Source: Dehalococcoidia bacterium UBA1151
GTDB lineage: Bacteria > Chloroflexota > Dehalococcoidia > Lucifugimonadales > Lucifugimonadaceae
Length of the DNA stretch: 9,021 nt
Reading direction: 5' to 3'
NCBI GenBank assembly: GCA_002311865.1
Contig: DBZV01000186.1
Location: forward strand, 1 to 9,021
A model generated the notes under the pieces. That model ran no database searches, was not told where the DNA came from, and saw only the letters and a list, made by a program, of their open reading frames with translations. This document shows, in pieces, positions 1-5,981 of this stretch; the stretch's first letter is position 1; every line of letters begins with the position of its first letter. The translations under genes and the position numbers were made by a program.

Positions 1-534
1 GATAGGACCGCAACGGCTGAAGCGCTCACACCGGCAAATCCTCCAACTGCCATACCAATCCCAAACACGCCACTCCCTGATCCAACCGCAACGCCCGAGC
101 CGGTGCCATCTACAACCGCCGTGGGTGTTGCCATAACGGCCACGGCTGTCAAAGATCCGATGCCTATATCAGGTACATCGGACGCGACTGCAACCGCGGA
201 AGCTTCTCAAACCCCCAATGATAAGGAGACTGTTGTTCCAGACCTTACCGCTACCGCAGTTCCGGTTGCCACATTTGGCCTGTTTCTTGAAGTGGTTGGT
301 CTGAGCGAGGAGAACATTGTCCGTGGTGACAGCCTCTTCCTGACAGGCCGCGCCAGTCCAGACGCCGTGATGAGCGTAAACGGCGTGATCATCCCCATTG
401 CCCCGGACGGCAGCTTTGGCGTCAGCCTGGTCTTAAATCCCGGCCCTAACCTGATCGAAGTCGTGGCATCAGACCTTTCGGGCGCGACAGAAAGCAGGGT
501 GATTACGGTCATCTCGCTGGATGAAGAGAGCTAA
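1..534 (+). CDS. Partial envelope protein: Thr/Pro-rich linker plus C-terminal Ig-like domain
   Basis: The frame is open from base 1 to the TAA at 532-534, so the N-terminus lies outside the window; the GTG at 103 falls inside the linker and is unlikely to be the true start. Residues 1 to about 95 are low complexity, dominated by Thr, Ala and Pro (runs such as PTATPEP and TATAEA), as in extracellular stalks. Residues about 98-173 form a compact beta-rich module with the pattern 'RGDSLFLTGRASPDAVMSVNG', 'DGSFGVSLVLNPGPNLIEVVA', 'D.SGATESRVITV'. This matches bacterial Ig-like/glucodextranase-B-type domains. A membrane-anchored protein, possibly an anti-sigma-like regulator with an extracellular Ig module, would fit, but the deciding N-terminal part is missing. 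The next gene follows closely on the same strand, suggesting an operon. The Ig-like call is fairly secure; the overall function is unknown. Confidence 0.7.
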   Translation, partial: DRTATAEALTPANPPTAIPIPNTPLPDPTATPEPVPSTTAVGVAITATAVKDPMPISGTSDATATAEASQTPNDKETVVPDLTATAVPVATFGLFLEVVGLSEENIVRGDSLFLTGRASPDAVMSVNGVIIPIAPDGSFGVSLVLNPGPNLIEVVASDLSGATESRVITVISLDEES

Positions 535-662
535 TCGTGATTGGTAACACAACAGTAACCCGCAAAGCTGGAACATTAACTCTGGGAATCCGCGAGGAAT
601 TCCACGGGAGGTTCAAGGACTGGGATCCGCTGGCAGTATCCGGCGATGTCCTACCGATTCGA

Positions 663-3362
663 ATGATCGCCAAGCAGCGGCGTTTTTTGACGCCAAGACA
701 TCTACTCGCCACCGTGATGGCTATGGTGGTTCTGGTTAGCGTTGCCTTCGGCGGATCCGCCAGAGCTGACGAGACCAACTCGCTAAGTTCAACCGCACTA
801 TTTGGGACCGTGCTCGGTGTGGGCGAATCGTCACTATCCATCGCGACAGATGATGGAATTGTGGAACTTTTCGTGACAAACGCCACCACAATTACGTCAG
901 GACAGCATGAGATCGCCCTCTCTGAGGTGAGAGAGGGTGACAGGATTGCGACAACCGCTTTTGAGGGACCTTCCGGCAACCTGATATCTCAGAATCTGCT
1001 GATCCGACCCCGGAGCGGCCTGGAAACCCGACATATCGTTGGAGTGGTGATTAAGCTCGGAGACTCTCAGCTAACTCTTGTCGACCGCGACGACAACACG
1101 TTGACAGTTGACCTGTCTACCGATGTTGCCCAACCAACCATCGGCGATGCACTGACCATCGTGGTCCGCAAGAACACCCTCACCGACGGCTTGACGGCGA
1201 TTGCCACAGAGAATCTGGAGATCTCCATTGCCCGCCTTGAGTCGCTTTTGGCCCAGGCCGAGAGTTCCGGGGAGACCGACGCCAGCCTGAGGGTGGAAGA
1301 GCTTCGAGTTCTCCTGCAAGAGAATGGCCGGAGGCATCTTACTGTGCTGCAGCGGGCTTTTGAGCGCACGCAGGGTGTTGAACGGGAGATTATTCGTGCC
1401 AATCTGCTGCGGCTCCACTCCCAGTATTCGTTGACAGCCGATCGCGAGGGGCTGAGCGCACCCGGAATCAGCACTGCGGGCCTGGTTGTAAGCGTGGATT
1501 CAACCCGTCTGATCATGAACAACGAGAGCGGCAGGCAGGTCGTCTTCTCGCTGTCGCCGTCAACCAGATACTTCCTGGAAAACGATTCAAAAACCCGGAC
1601 CTACGGACCAGTCCAGGAGCCGTCAATTAGTGCTGGTGACAGGGTGCTCATTGAATACAGTCCGCTTGATGATTCATCTTCCCCTCAGGCAATTAGGGTT
1701 CGAATTGAGCAGCCCATCCTGACCATTGAGGAAATTGACGCCCTCCAGCAGACAGATCGAACGCAGTTTGTCGGCGTAATTACTCGCCTGGATGAGATCG
1801 TAGATCAGGACGTTGTTACTGCAGCGCTAACGCTGACAGATCAATCAACCGGCGAAAAAATTGTTCTCAAAACAACAACTGAAACAGGAATTCTTCTCAA
1901 TGGGAATGAAACGACCAGTGATGCTCTGGTCCCCGGCCTTGGTGTTGCAATTGATATCGATGTAGATGGGCTGATCGCAATCCGAATCGATGCATTCCAG
2001 CGGGTAGACCGAGAGCAACACGTCAGAGGCGTTGTGCGCAGAGTTGATTCGGAGCACGGCGTGCTGGTTATCGCTCCTGAACGAGGTGAATTAATCATCT
2101 TGACCGTCGCTGAAGAAGCATCCGTACAGAAAGACGGAATCAGAACGCGACTCGCGGGTTTGCAGGTCGGAGACTACGTTCTGAACTCAACCAGATTCGA
2201 TACAGAAGCTGGCTCAATCACCAACCTGGTGGTGAGATCTCCAGAAGTCGAATTTACCGGAACCGTTCGTGGAATCGACCCGGCGAGCCACAAGCTAACG
2301 GTAGAACTTGCAGATGGTGAAACAGTCCTTCTCTCCATCCTCGCGGGCACAGAGTTTGCTGGCGGAAACGAGCTCCGGGCCGGGTTTGGTGAAATAATCG
2401 TTGGGGATATTGTGCGACAGGGCGAGTTCAGAACTGCTTTGGTTGATGGTGTACCCCGCAGCGTAGCCAGCCTGCTGGTGGTTCAGCCCGCCAAATTGAT
2501 AAGGACAAGGGGAGTCGTTGTTGGCGTCGATTCAGACGGTGGGCTGCTGGTTGTCGACTCAATATCAGGCAATATTCTCAACCTGATCCTGCCAGCAGCC
2601 GATATACGCGTCAGCCTTGTCAAAGATGGCCAGTCAATCCAGTCGCTTGAGTCGGTGAATGTCGGCGATATCGTTGGGTTAGTGGTGTATCGGGAAAAGT
2701 CTGACTCCATAGTCAGCCTTTCCGTTGTCACCGCCGGGGCACGGTCAGCACACGGTCGCATAGCTGCAGTCAGTGAGACCGGCGAGGTTGTCACCTTTGT
2801 GACCAGCGATCTCCAGCGACTGGCGCTAAGGATTGTGGGTACATCGCGTCTGTTGCGGAATGGTGAATCGGCGTTGCCACGACAGTACAACTCTTCCGAT
2901 CTGGTCCAACAGATTCTCTACCGGGTTGATCCCGAGGGCACCATCGATGGCGAACTGATTCTCCTACAGGTGCTGGGAGGCAAGGCTGCGCAGCTAATCA
3001 CCAGTGGTCAGGTGACTCAGGCTCAGCCCCCACAGCCGGTATTCGCGGAGATTCGGTTGGATGGCACGGCCAAGCTGATCAACGGCAACACCTGGGAGGT
3101 CGAAGGCAAGACCTTGATTCTCTCTCCCAGGACTGAAGTTTCGGGTCTCCTTGAAGATGGGGTGTTTGTCAGTGTCGTGGCAAGAGGGCTTGGCGATGGC
3201 CGGTTTGAAGCCTTGACGATCAAGGTCACAGCACCGCCTTCGCAAGCAGACAGCGGTGGCGATGATGGCGGTATCTCAATCGCAAGCAGTGGGATCAGTG
3301 AGGTCCAGGGCGTGATCGAGTTCATTGAGATACGATCTTTATGGACGGCCGTCGGCTGCTGA
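663..3362 (+). CDS. Secreted multi-repeat DUF5666-like protein, 3' end frameshifted
   Basis: ATG 663 gives an 899-residue product with a clear Sec signal peptide: basic n-region MIAKQRRFLTPRHLL, hydrophobic core ATVMAMVVLVSVAFGG, cleavage after SARA (residue 35). A GTG at 537, two bases after the upstream stop and preceded by GAAGAGAG, would add 42 residues before the signal peptide (941 aa); it could allow translational coupling but fits export less well. The mature protein is a string of DUF5666-like beta modules ('G.V..VD...L.V...DG......V...T......L..L.VGD.V......'), at about 44-115, 122-180, 270-349, 366-448, 452-526, 528-608, 613-689, 695-770 and 792-856. A Glu/Arg/Leu-rich helical segment at 186-258 resembles DUF5667. 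A Gly/Ser/Asp linker (860-877) leads into a tenth repeat that is cut after FIE (889) by a frameshift; the last ten residues before TGA are out of frame. Molecular function is unknown; the likely location is outside the membrane. Confidence 0.75.
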   Translation: MIAKQRRFLTPRHLLATVMAMVVLVSVAFGGSARADETNSLSSTALFGTVLGVGESSLSIATDDGIVELFVTNATTITSGQHEIALSEVREGDRIATTAFEGPSGNLISQNLLIRPRSGLETRHIVGVVIKLGDSQLTLVDRDDNTLTVDLSTDVAQPTIGDALTIVVRKNTLTDGLTAIATENLEISIARLESLLAQAESSGETDASLRVEELRVLLQENGRRHLTVLQRAFERTQGVEREIIRANLLRLHSQYSLTADREGLSAPGISTAGLVVSVDSTRLIMNNESGRQVVFSLSPSTRYFLENDSKTRTYGPVQEPSISAGDRVLIEYSPLDDSSSPQAIRVRIEQPILTIEEIDALQQTDRTQFVGVITRLDEIVDQDVVTAALTLTDQSTGEKIVLKTTTETGILLNGNETTSDALVPGLGVAIDIDVDGLIAIRIDAFQRVDREQHVRGVVRRVDSEHGVLVIAPERGELIILTVAEEASVQKDGIRTRLAGLQVGDYVLNSTRFDTEAGSITNLVVRSPEVEFTGTVRGIDPASHKLTVELADGETVLLSILAGTEFAGGNELRAGFGEIIVGDIVRQGEFRTALVDGVPRSVASLLVVQPAKLIRTRGVVVGVDSDGGLLVVDSISGNILNLILPAADIRVSLVKDGQSIQSLESVNVGDIVGLVVYREKSDSIVSLSVVTAGARSAHGRIAAVSETGEVVTFVTSDLQRLALRIVGTSRLLRNGESALPRQYNSSDLVQQILYRVDPEGTIDGELILLQVLGGKAAQLITSGQVTQAQPPQPVFAEIRLDGTAKLINGNTWEVEGKTLILSPRTEVSGLLEDGVFVSVVARGLGDGRFEALTIKVTAPPSQADSGGDDGGISIASSGISEVQGVIEFIEIRSLWTAVGC

Positions 3363-3481
3363 TCACCCCTGACTCTTTGATCACCGGAAAATTGGAGCGG
3401 GGCGTCGAAATATTCGCAAGTGTCACCCGGGCGGACGATGGCTCAATCGAAATCCTCTCCCTAACCGTCCTCGCCCGTTAA
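3329..3481 (+). pseudogene. Out-of-frame C-terminal end of the DUF5666-like protein
   Basis: In the -1 frame relative to the upstream gene, codons from 3329 read DTIFMDGRRLLITPDS and continue for 50 residues to TAA at 3479-3481. This peptide aligns without gaps to repeat nine of the upstream protein (NTWEVEGKTLILSPRTEVSG onward). About 14 of 47 positions are identical, including matching G, P, L, E, G-V, D-G and final V positions. It is therefore the remainder of repeat ten, not an independent gene. Restoring one base near 3328-3330 (for example GAGGAT instead of GAGAT) would join FIE to DTIFMDG and give a product of about 939 residues from ATG 663. The ATG at 3341 has no evident ribosome binding site. 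Confidence 0.65.
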
Positions 3482-3484
3482 ACT

Positions 3485-3510
3485 TCACCGCTGAAATCAG
3501 ATCCCGGTGA
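3485..3510 (+). terminator. Possible stem-loop after the repeat-protein gene
   Basis: TCACCG at 3485-3490 pairs perfectly with CGGTGA at 3505-3510, with a small inner stem CTG (3491-3493) and CAG (3498-3500) and an ATCC bulge. It begins three bases after the TAA at 3479-3481, the end of the restored frame. There is no T tract, so intrinsic termination is unproven and it may be a chance structure. Confidence 0.3.
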
Positions 3511-3565
3511 CAACGCCCGCTCAGGCGTGAAACAATTTGAACTTACCCAAAGTTGGATATGTGCA

Positions 3566-4528
3566 ATGTCAGCTCTCCCAAAGATTTTCATAGACGGCTC
3601 TTCAGGTACCACCGGTCTCAGAATCAGAGACTGGCTGGCCCCGCGCGACGATATCGATATCCTGGCTATCGATCCTGATAAGCGCAGGAATGAGTCTGAA
3701 CGGCAGGCGCTATACGAAGACGCGGACCTGGTTATCCTCTGTCTTCCAGATGATGCCGCACACGAAGCAGCGCACTGGGCGATCGATATTGGCACGAGGG
3801 TTATCGACGCCAGTTCCGCCCACCGGGTGACCGAGGGATGGACGTACGGCATGCCAGAGCTGTCCCCTGAGCAGCGAGAGGCGATCCGGGAAGAGCGGAC
3901 GGTTTCCAACCCCGGCTGCTATCCAACCGGTGTGATCCTTGGCATTGGACCGCTGGTGACCGAGGGTTTTGTATCGGCTGACGTACCAATCACGGTTCAT
4001 GCACTTTCCGGTTACTCCGGCGGTGGCAAATCGATGATTGCAGACTGGAGCGACGAGTCATCGGAACTCGACGATCTACCGTTTGAGTCCCCTTACGCCC
4101 TTCATACCATGCACAAGCACGTTCCCGAGATGACGCACTACTCCGGCTTCACATATGAGCCGCAGTTCACGCCGTCGGTTGGACCGTTCATCACGGGGAT
4201 GCGGCTTGAGATACCGCTCCACAACACCATCCTCCGAGAGGATACGACAGCCGAGGGGATCCGAGAACTCCTAAACGAGCGGTACAAAGACGAGAAGTTC
4301 ATCCGAATTTTGACCGTTGATGATGCGATGAGCTACTCCCACCCTGCCTTCGACCCGCGTGGAGCGAACGATACCAACCGAATTGACTTCGCGGTGTTGC
4401 CGAACGAACTGGGACACATCATGGTGATCGCGATCTACGACAACCTTGGCAAAGGCGCGTCCGGCGCAGCAATCCAGAACATGAACCTCATGCTCGGCCT
4501 GCCAGAAGACGCAGGCCTGCCCACCTAG
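3566..4528 (+). CDS. argC: N-acetyl-gamma-glutamyl-phosphate reductase, type 2
   Basis: This enzyme performs the NADPH-dependent reduction of N-acetyl-glutamyl-5-phosphate to N-acetyl-glutamate semialdehyde, the third step of arginine biosynthesis, in the cytoplasm. From ATG 3566 the protein has 320 residues, near the usual length of the short type 2 form. It opens with PKIFIDGSSGTTGLRI, the type 2 nucleotide-binding glycine motif (GSSGTTG at 11-17). The catalytic cysteine lies in SNPGCYPTG (Cys118), and a probable catalytic histidine in HKHVPEM (His185). The C-terminus has NELGHIMVIAIYDNLGKGASG (280-300), typical of the family. An in-frame GTG at 3527 would add 13 residues without homology to the family start, so ATG 3566 is preferred although no clear Shine-Dalgarno precedes it. 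No other arginine gene is visible nearby. The stop codon overlaps the convergent neighbour's stop. The LysY homologue of lysine synthesis is less likely given the type 2 motif. Confidence 0.93.
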   Translation: MSALPKIFIDGSSGTTGLRIRDWLAPRDDIDILAIDPDKRRNESERQALYEDADLVILCLPDDAAHEAAHWAIDIGTRVIDASSAHRVTEGWTYGMPELSPEQREAIREERTVSNPGCYPTGVILGIGPLVTEGFVSADVPITVHALSGYSGGGKSMIADWSDESSELDDLPFESPYALHTMHKHVPEMTHYSGFTYEPQFTPSVGPFITGMRLEIPLHNTILREDTTAEGIRELLNERYKDEKFIRILTVDDAMSYSHPAFDPRGANDTNRIDFAVLPNELGHIMVIAIYDNLGKGASGAAIQNMNLMLGLPEDAGLPT

Positions 4529-5736
4529 CGCCGCCCTGACCGGAAGTCAGGCACCTCAATCGCCGCGCCGTTGCTCGCTACAGACTCGGCTGAAAGCGGT
4601 GTGATGGAGCTCCATGTCACCGCATCGTAGACGTCGATGGGTGATGGCTGTTCGCCCAGAACTGCGCGTGCGAAATCTTCCAGCACAAAGAAGTCGCCGC
4701 CACCGTGGCCAGACGCTCTCGCCTCATCGCCGCGAGCCTTCCAGCGGGGATGCTCCCATTCGTCAGCGAACTCCCAGAGCGATTGCCACTCGGGCAGTAT
4801 TTCGCTGCCGGGCAGGTTTGAGCCGGGGCTAACGCCTTCAATCCAGACCAGCGGTTCCTCCCCATCGTGACGTGCCGACATAAACGCGCCGGCGTTGCCC
4901 TGGAGGCCGTAATGGACCATGTTGTGCGGGCGTGGGCTTGCCGAGTCCTTGCGAAGCGAGATCACCCGCCCCTTCGCCGTCTCGATGAGCGTTGACGCCG
5001 AATCGGTCGCATCCTCCCACGCATGCGGTGACGCTTCCGGGTGCCCCTCGCCAAACAGCGCGACCGCATAGCCGTGTCGGCTGGCCGACTGAGTTACGTA
5101 GGTTGATGTGCGTACCAATCGATCGTCACGATTGATGCCGAGCCACTGCGATACCGGTCCAAGCGAATGGGTTGGATAGCCGTTGGACCGGCTAATCTGA
5201 AGCCCCTCAGCCGCCTTCCCGCGCCAGGTGCGCGAGCCGTCCTCGTGAAAGAGCAAATGGCGGCAATCGTGGATATACGCGCCCTCGGCGAACGTCATCT
5301 CGCCAAATACGCCGTGGTCGGCCATATTTCGGATCATCATCGTTTCGCGGCGGTAGCAGTAGTTCTCAGCCATCATGTACGTCAGGCCGGTCGACTCAAC
5401 GGCCTCCACCAGATCCCAGCAATCTGCAATTGACGTAGCAGCGATGACTTCGCTCAGCACATGCTTGCCAGCGTTCAGCGCCTCGATCGCCTGCCGGGAG
5501 TGGAGCATCATCGGCGTTGCCAGAAGTACCGCGTCCACCGATTGCTCGTTCAACACGTCTTCGTACCTGGCAAATGCCTTCACTCCAGGCCGCTCTGACT
5601 TCCACTTCTCACGCACGCCTTCGTCGATATCGCATACCGCCGTCAACTCGATCAAATCTCTTAAGGCCTGAAGCGCGGTATTGAAGCTCCCGCCGCGGCG
5701 ACCGCCAACTATCGCCAGTCGTATTGGCGCGCTCAT
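4525..5736 (-). CDS. Gfo/Idh/MocA oxidoreductase, GH109-like C-terminus
   Basis: A 403-residue NAD(P)-binding protein. An N-terminal Rossmann fold (IRLAIVGGRRGGSFNTAL, residues 5-22; acidic CDID after the second strand; LLATPMMLHS at 71-80) is followed by a Gfo/Idh/MocA alpha/beta domain. The C-terminal half carries YPTHSLGPVSQWLGINRDD (187-205), GGGDFFVLEDF (345-355) and PSPIDVYDAVTWSSITPLS (364-382), ending IEVPDF.SG. These resemble the GH109-type subgroup, whose characterised members use NAD+ to cleave alpha-N-acetylgalactosaminides. The usual EKP motif is replaced by SEV (95-97), so the common catalytic Lys is absent. Substrate is unknown; a glycosidase or a sugar/cyclitol dehydrogenase is possible. 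Start: ATG 5736 has AAAGGA eight bases upstream, whereas ATG 5745 directly abuts that site. It converges on argC and diverges from the EF-G-like gene. Confidence 0.85.
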   Translation of the reverse strand: MSAPIRLAIVGGRRGGSFNTALQALRDLIELTAVCDIDEGVREKWKSERPGVKAFARYEDVLNEQSVDAVLLATPMMLHSRQAIEALNAGKHVLSEVIAATSIADCWDLVEAVESTGLTYMMAENYCYRRETMMIRNMADHGVFGEMTFAEGAYIHDCRHLLFHEDGSRTWRGKAAEGLQISRSNGYPTHSLGPVSQWLGINRDDRLVRTSTYVTQSASRHGYAVALFGEGHPEASPHAWEDATDSASTLIETAKGRVISLRKDSASPRPHNMVHYGLQGNAGAFMSARHDGEEPLVWIEGVSPGSNLPGSEILPEWQSLWEFADEWEHPRWKARGDEARASGHGGGDFFVLEDFARAVLGEQPSPIDVYDAVTWSSITPLSAESVASNGAAIEVPDFRSGRR

Positions 5737-5744
5737 ACAAAACA

Positions 5745-5750
5745 TCCTTT
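5745..5750 (-). promoter_or_regulatory. Ribosome binding site deciding the oxidoreductase start
   Basis: On the minus strand AAAGGA is followed by eight bases and then ATG at 5736. The alternative ATG at 5745 shares its first base with the end of this site and leaves no spacer, so 5736 is the supported start. Confidence 0.6.
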
Positions 5751-5762
5751 GGTCGAGGCTGG

Positions 5763-5834
5763 ATTGAGGAGAAGGTTTCCTGAGGCGCTTGTCCTGAGCC
5801 TGTCGAAGGGCTCGAAGCGAACCTTCTCCTCAAT
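5763..5834. repeat. 72-nt inverted-repeat element of the GTCCTGAGCCTGTCGAAGG type
   Basis: Perfect 15-bp arms, ATTGAGGAGAAGGTT at 5763-5777 and AACCTTCTCCTCAAT at 5820-5834, enclose further pairing: CGCTT (5786-5790) with AAGCG (5815-5819) and GAGCC (5796-5800) with GGCTC (5809-5813) around an 8-nt loop. The core (CTTGTCCTGAGCCTGTCGAAG) matches, from memory, a short sequence scattered between genes in many environmental bacterial genomes; its translation gives the familiar STGSGQA peptide. It lies between two divergent genes, so it is not a terminator for either. It begins 27 bp upstream of the minus-strand start codon and could be transcribed in that gene's leader. It is probably a dispersed REP- or MITE-like unit; copy number cannot be seen here. 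Confidence 0.8.
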
Positions 5835-5853
5835 ACACGGGGATTAGAAAGTG

Positions 5854-5906
5854 AAGTCGTAACGATTATCTCTCTCCCTTCTTATCGCCTTACGACTTAT
5901 TCGTAA
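5854..5906. promoter_or_regulatory. Cluster of TCGTAA motifs, possible operator
   Basis: AAGTCGTAA at 5854-5862 and its exact reverse complement TTACGACTT at 5890-5898 form a 9-bp inverted repeat. A third copy, TCGTAA at 5901-5906, makes a palindrome TTACGA-N5-TCGTAA at 5890-5906. The first copy is itself part of TCGT-A-ACGA (5857-5865). The palindrome ends five bases before the TG of the extended -10 promoter and covers its -35 zone, a position expected for a repressor or activator site. The binding protein is unknown, and chance similarity in a short AT-richer spacer cannot be excluded. Confidence 0.4.
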
Positions 5907-5911
5907 ACCAC

Positions 5912-5920
5912 TGCTATACT
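5912..5920 (+). promoter_or_regulatory. Extended -10 promoter for the EF-G-like gene
   Basis: TGCTATACT is a TG-n extended -10 with hexamer TATACT at 5915-5920, five of six matches to TATAAT. No good -35 hexamer sits 16-18 bases upstream, which is tolerable for extended -10 promoters. Transcription would begin near 5927, leaving a leader of about 55 bases before ATG 5982. Confidence 0.5.
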
Positions 5921-5927
5921 GCCGTCA

Positions 5928-5946
5928 TTTCCCAGAATCAGGGAAA
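5928..5946 (+). other. Small leader hairpin
   Basis: TTTCCC (5928-5933) and GGGAAA (5941-5946) form a perfect 6-bp stem with loop AGAATCA. It would sit at or next to the predicted 5' end of the EF-G-like mRNA, about 20 bases before the ribosome binding site. It could protect the 5' end or be accidental. No riboswitch or leader peptide is recognisable. Confidence 0.3.
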
Positions 5947-5981
5947 CCGTGTTTGTACTCTGAATTCGGAGGTTAGTTGGA

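Noticed and set aside
103..534. Independent gene starting at GTG 103
   Set aside because: The frame is open to base 1 and the Thr/Pro-rich composition continues unchanged upstream of 103, so the start is internal.
1067..1522. Minus-strand open frames across the repeat-protein gene (also near 509-979, 1841-2098 and 2483-2890)
   Set aside because: They are antisense to a coding frame with consistent repeat structure; their Arg/Ser-rich translations have no motif.
3323..3345. Programmed -1 ribosomal frameshifting at the repeat-protein junction
   Set aside because: No slippery heptamer and no convincing stimulatory stem directly downstream; a one-base loss or sequence error is simpler.
3513..3528. 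ACGCC-N6-GGCGT hairpin upstream of argC
   Set aside because: Only 5 bp, no T tract and no clear promoter or ribosome binding context; could easily be chance.
5167..5671. Plus-strand open frames within the minus-strand oxidoreductase
   Set aside because: The minus-strand frame carries Gfo/Idh/MocA motifs throughout, so these are shadows.
5609..5833. Minus-strand frame encoding SSPSTGSGQAPQ followed by oxidoreductase-antiframe sequence
   Set aside because: The STGSGQA peptide is the translation of the inverted-repeat element, and the rest is out of frame with the real gene; not a true protein.
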